The notes under the pieces are model-generated. The model was not told the DNA's origin and did not search any database. It saw nothing but the letters and a program-made list of their open reading frames with translations. Position numbers and translations under genes: made by a program. Below, piece after piece: positions 1 through 64,000 of a DNA stretch of 64,000 bases (its first letter is position 1; every line of letters starts with the position of its first letter). Source of the DNA: Silurus meridionalis (Eukaryota > Chordata > Actinopteri > Siluriformes > Siluridae); NCBI RefSeq assembly GCF_014805685.1, contig NC_060887.1:8648963-8712962 (forward strand). Reading direction: 5' to 3'.

Positions 1-387
1 ACTTTGTGATTGCAGATTGGTGAGAATGTAAATATGGCTGTGAGGAAGTACGTTGTCCACATACATGTACATGTATCTATGCTTAGCTGACTGAAACAAG
101 GAAATGATATACGCTCAAGTTCTCTAGCTATATATATAACTGAGGAAAGGAGTTGTGGCAATAAACATGATGTTTTCATAGCATCTAAACCATAATCAAA
201 TCATACAGAGAAAAGTGAGGCAGACATTAAAAGCCCCATTACACAACATTTAGCGCACATGTTGCCTATCAATATCGTAAACGACACGACGCAAACAAGT
301 TTCTGCTGCCACTGTGTACCGAACATGAACACGAGGAGCGTGAGGGGATTTCGCAGTGTCTGTAAATATTGCAGGGTCACATGACCA

Positions 388-568
388 TCACTCCTTTTTT
401 GGGTCTATTTGCTGTCAAGATTTCTTCCTCGTACCGTCTTTTTCCTTGGCACATTTGCCAACATATACTGTACATTCCAACTTTACAACCTCTTTATCTC
501 TGTAAAGCTGCTTTGGGACAATTGTTAAACATGCGATAAAAATGAAGCTGAACTGAATTAAATGAAAT
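388..568 (+). mobile_element. L2-type LINE 3' tail
   Basis: Degraded copy of the tail family with TTTCTTCCTCGTACCGTC, then GTAAAGCTGCTTTGGGACAA and a terminal GAACTGAATTAAATGAA. The family is tied to an L2 reverse transcriptase relic at 45840-46600. Confidence 0.6.
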
Positions 569-744
569 CAATGAGGCCACTCTGTGCAGCTGGAAACTAA
601 CAGCTTTAAGATCAATGAAATTACTGAGCGACTCAAGAACGTCGGCGATGGATTTGGATTATAATTAATATCAACAGTCCACTACAATGGCCCACAGGTT
701 GCATTTAATCACTGATCACTACACACCTTAACAACGATTAAACT

Positions 745-1028
745 GCAATGAATGGACATTCGGTGCCACCCAGATGAGGACTGGTTCCCTTTTGACTCTG
801 GTTCCTTTTAAGATTTCGTTCTCATGCCATCTCGAGGAGTTTTTCCTTCCCACAGTCGCCTCTGGCTCACTCACAAGGGGTCAGCAATTACAGAGAACAA
901 ACTTATAGGCAATAAACTCACACGGCCTTTTATACAACCTTATAACCGCTTTATCTGTGTAAAGCTGCTTTAAGACAATGTCCATTGTAAAAAAAAAAGT
1001 GCATTACAAATAAAAATGAATTGAATTA
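745..1028 (+). mobile_element. L2-type LINE 3' tail
   Basis: Fuller copy: GACATTCGGTGCCACCCAGA, CCTTTTGACTCTGGTTCC, GTAAAGCTGCTTTAAGACAA and terminal AAAAATGAATTGAATT. Confidence 0.75.
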
Positions 1029-1116
1029 TAATACTGTTGAAAGGTGTGTAAAAGCTGGAGCATGATTACAACTGAGCGCACACACAAACACACCAGACAT
1101 AAAGCGTCCCAGTTTC

Positions 1117-2868
1117 GAAGGATTGACAGTGATTGATTTATTACAACAAAATTATACAAACCTGAAAAGTAAAAAAAAAAGGCCAGTAACCAAAACAACA
1201 CTAGAAGATTGAAGACCAAGAACCAACGCTTATAAATAAAAAGTAAGCAGAGCGAGAATTGTACGGTAGTAAACAGGGAATGGTGAATCAGGGGGGAAGA
1301 AAACATTTTAAGGCCATAAAAAACTTTACAACCACATTTGTTTGGAAACACTGTTCAGTTATACTATGCTCAAACACCTTTTGGAAGAGGGGTGGACAAC
1401 TAGGCAGGACTACGGGACTTCATTACAGTCAGTGCATTATGGTAAGCTACTACAAGGTAAAAGAGTTTTTTTTTCTTCCCTTTGAATAAAAAAGTAAAGC
1501 TAAAAAACTAGGGCTCACCACTATTACATACTTATTCAGTGATTAAGCAGCACTTTTCTCATATGTTACAACAGCAACCCTGTGAACATCTAAATTCATC
1601 GAGACGAAGAAAGCGACAAGAGAATAAGGCTTTTTCTTCATCTTGGTTTCATCCGAACTCGTATACACCTTTCTCTCGAAAGGCTTTGTTTTAGGTGACT
1701 CGATTGATTGGTATATAAACTTTTGGAGACATTTGTATTAGACTCTAATGTTATAATATTCATTCTATATAAACAAAATCATATTCTTTGTAAAGGAGGG
1801 AGTATTCTACATTGTAACAGGGGGAGGACACTTTATCACCAATCACAAAGGCTGAACCAGAGGAACAAGTCTTATTGGTAAAAAGGGAAAGTGCTTCTTA
1901 TCTATTCTCAAAAGCTCTAATTGCTTAAAATATAGGTACAAACTGTTCCGGGCATCACCTTTAATATAGCTATAATCAGAGTAGCTTACATCAGATTGAA
2001 TTTCGTTTTTGAAAAAAAGAAAGGCCCCGAAATGTGCTTTGAAAAATGAGTCTGAATACATTAGCAAGGCCTTCGAGTTGCCCGGCAGAAAATGTGCATT
2101 AGAAAAGAAAATTCACCAACAAGATCAGAATCACACGCCTTCATATACCACAGGGAAGGGAGAGGGGGTGGGAGGGGTGTTTATATTTTATATATAATAT
2201 ATATACATCAGTATTTCAGGCTACTAATAACTATTGTTTATTGTATCTGACATTAAAGGGGGCTTGATCATAGATGTCTCATACCTTAAATAAAACTATC
2301 CACATGGGTGAGCGCAAGAGAAACAGCCTGCAAAGGCTTTATGGAAGATTTGACACTACAGCACCAGTTCAACACAAATGGTACAGTATAGGATATATTC
2401 ATATTTATGTATATTTATATTTCAATTGAACGCTAAAACAACTTAAAAATCTCTTAAAAAAAAAAAAAAAAACAACAAAAGGAAAAAAAACAAAAAACGC
2501 AATCTCAGTACTAGTGCAAAAAGATTTGTGTGTGTAAGATCAGGCTCCTTAGTGTCACTCAGATGTCAGGTGTTCCTTACTACTTACTACTTAGTTCTTA
2601 GTGTGTGTGTGTGTGTGTCCACCTCCCATACATTCAATTCTTCTTAATGCCTCCTGTTGGGGACTATGCATTCCTGGTACAAAAGTGCCCCAAAAACACT
2701 GTTACATAAAAAACAAAACAAAACAAAAAAAAAACGGTGTTTTCCGAATGTTTCCAGCGCGATGGAAGGAGCGCAGTAGGGACATGGCAAGTGAAATGGA
2801 ACCGGAGTGAACTGGAGAGCCAGCACGGATTGTGACGTCAGGGACGAGGGAATGGTTGGATAGCTTGG
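1117..2868 (-). other. jarid2: Probable jarid2 3' UTR
   Basis: About 1.75 kb between the stop codon and a well-placed polyadenylation signal. It has no recognisable transposon copy, unlike nearly all neighbouring DNA, which fits a constrained UTR. It contains an A-run on the plus strand (about 2457-2472), a short GT run (2600-2618) and AU-rich stretches. An alternative AATAAA at 2237-2242 (minus) could give a shorter transcript. The extent is inferred, not shown. Confidence 0.6.
1137..1142 (-). terminator. Polyadenylation signal AATAAA for jarid2
   Basis: AATAAA on the minus strand, followed 35-60 bases downstream by a GT-rich tract (minus strand of 1076-1100, TGTGTTTGTGTGTG). This is the classic arrangement for cleavage and polyadenylation. 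Cleavage would fall near 1115-1125. Confidence 0.6.
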
Positions 2869-63986
<61,118 letters not shown>

Positions 63987-64000
63987 CTTGCTCTCTTGAA
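63987..64000 (-). other. jarid2: jarid2 5' UTR fragment
   Basis: Fourteen bases upstream of the start codon, cut by the window edge. It contains no upstream ATG. The transcription start and promoter must lie outside the window. Confidence 0.7.

Larger units (their letters stand above)
1..1115. other. Downstream intergenic DNA
   Basis: No coding sequence seen. The stretch holds two L2 LINE tails (listed separately) and otherwise AT-rich unassigned sequence. Confidence 0.6.

Overview
The window is vertebrate nuclear DNA, almost certainly from a teleost fish and probably an ostariophysan such as a catfish. The repeat content suggests this: many L2-type LINE tails, tRNA-derived SINEs, Tc1/mariner, hAT and pogo/Tigger relics, an RTE LINE, and long AT, GT, AAT and GAGA microsatellites. 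There is no sign of prokaryotic gene organisation, and the species assignment is an inference.

One protein-coding gene was recognised, and it fills nearly the whole window on the minus strand: jarid2 (Jumonji/ARID domain protein 2, an accessory subunit of Polycomb repressive complex 2). I traced sixteen coding exons with consistent splice sites and phases, from the start codon at 63986 to the stop codon at 2869. They encode the N-terminal segment, a large basic exon with JmjN, the ARID domain, a JmjC domain without the usual iron ligands, and the C5HC2 zinc finger. The 3' UTR probably ends at a polyadenylation signal at 1137-1142. Whether this is the jarid2a or the jarid2b co-orthologue cannot be settled here.

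Layout: 1-1110 is downstream intergenic DNA with L2 tails. The 3' UTR and the zinc-finger and JmjC exons lie at 1.1-18.6 kb, the ARID exons at 18.7-19.4 kb, and the JmjN/basic exons at 23.5-25.6 kb. A repeat-filled interval follows at 25.6-43.7 kb, where the conserved exon(s) between exon 3 and the exon at 25415-25575 should be but are not found. Exon 3 is at 43.7 kb, exon 2 at 52.2 kb and exon 1 at 63.9 kb.

The most notable structure is a set of three blocks that occur twice, in the same orientation but in opposite order. These are A1 (28015-32460 and 56800-61256), A2 (33521-35717 and 53308-55520) and A3 (35971-36773 and 51546-52370). A3 carries exon 2, so the window holds two copies of that exon. 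The copy at 36.7 kb has two single-base deletions that break its frame, and the left-hand copies generally differ from the right-hand ones by missing single bases. All six block boundaries fall at or near homopolymers, microsatellites or transposon sequence, or at short matches. Together with the missing exon(s), this points to a mis-assembled, poorly polished second haplotype or contig set placed in the intron, rather than to a new biological system. A real rearrangement is not excluded. I found no RNA genes, CRISPR arrays or other genes.
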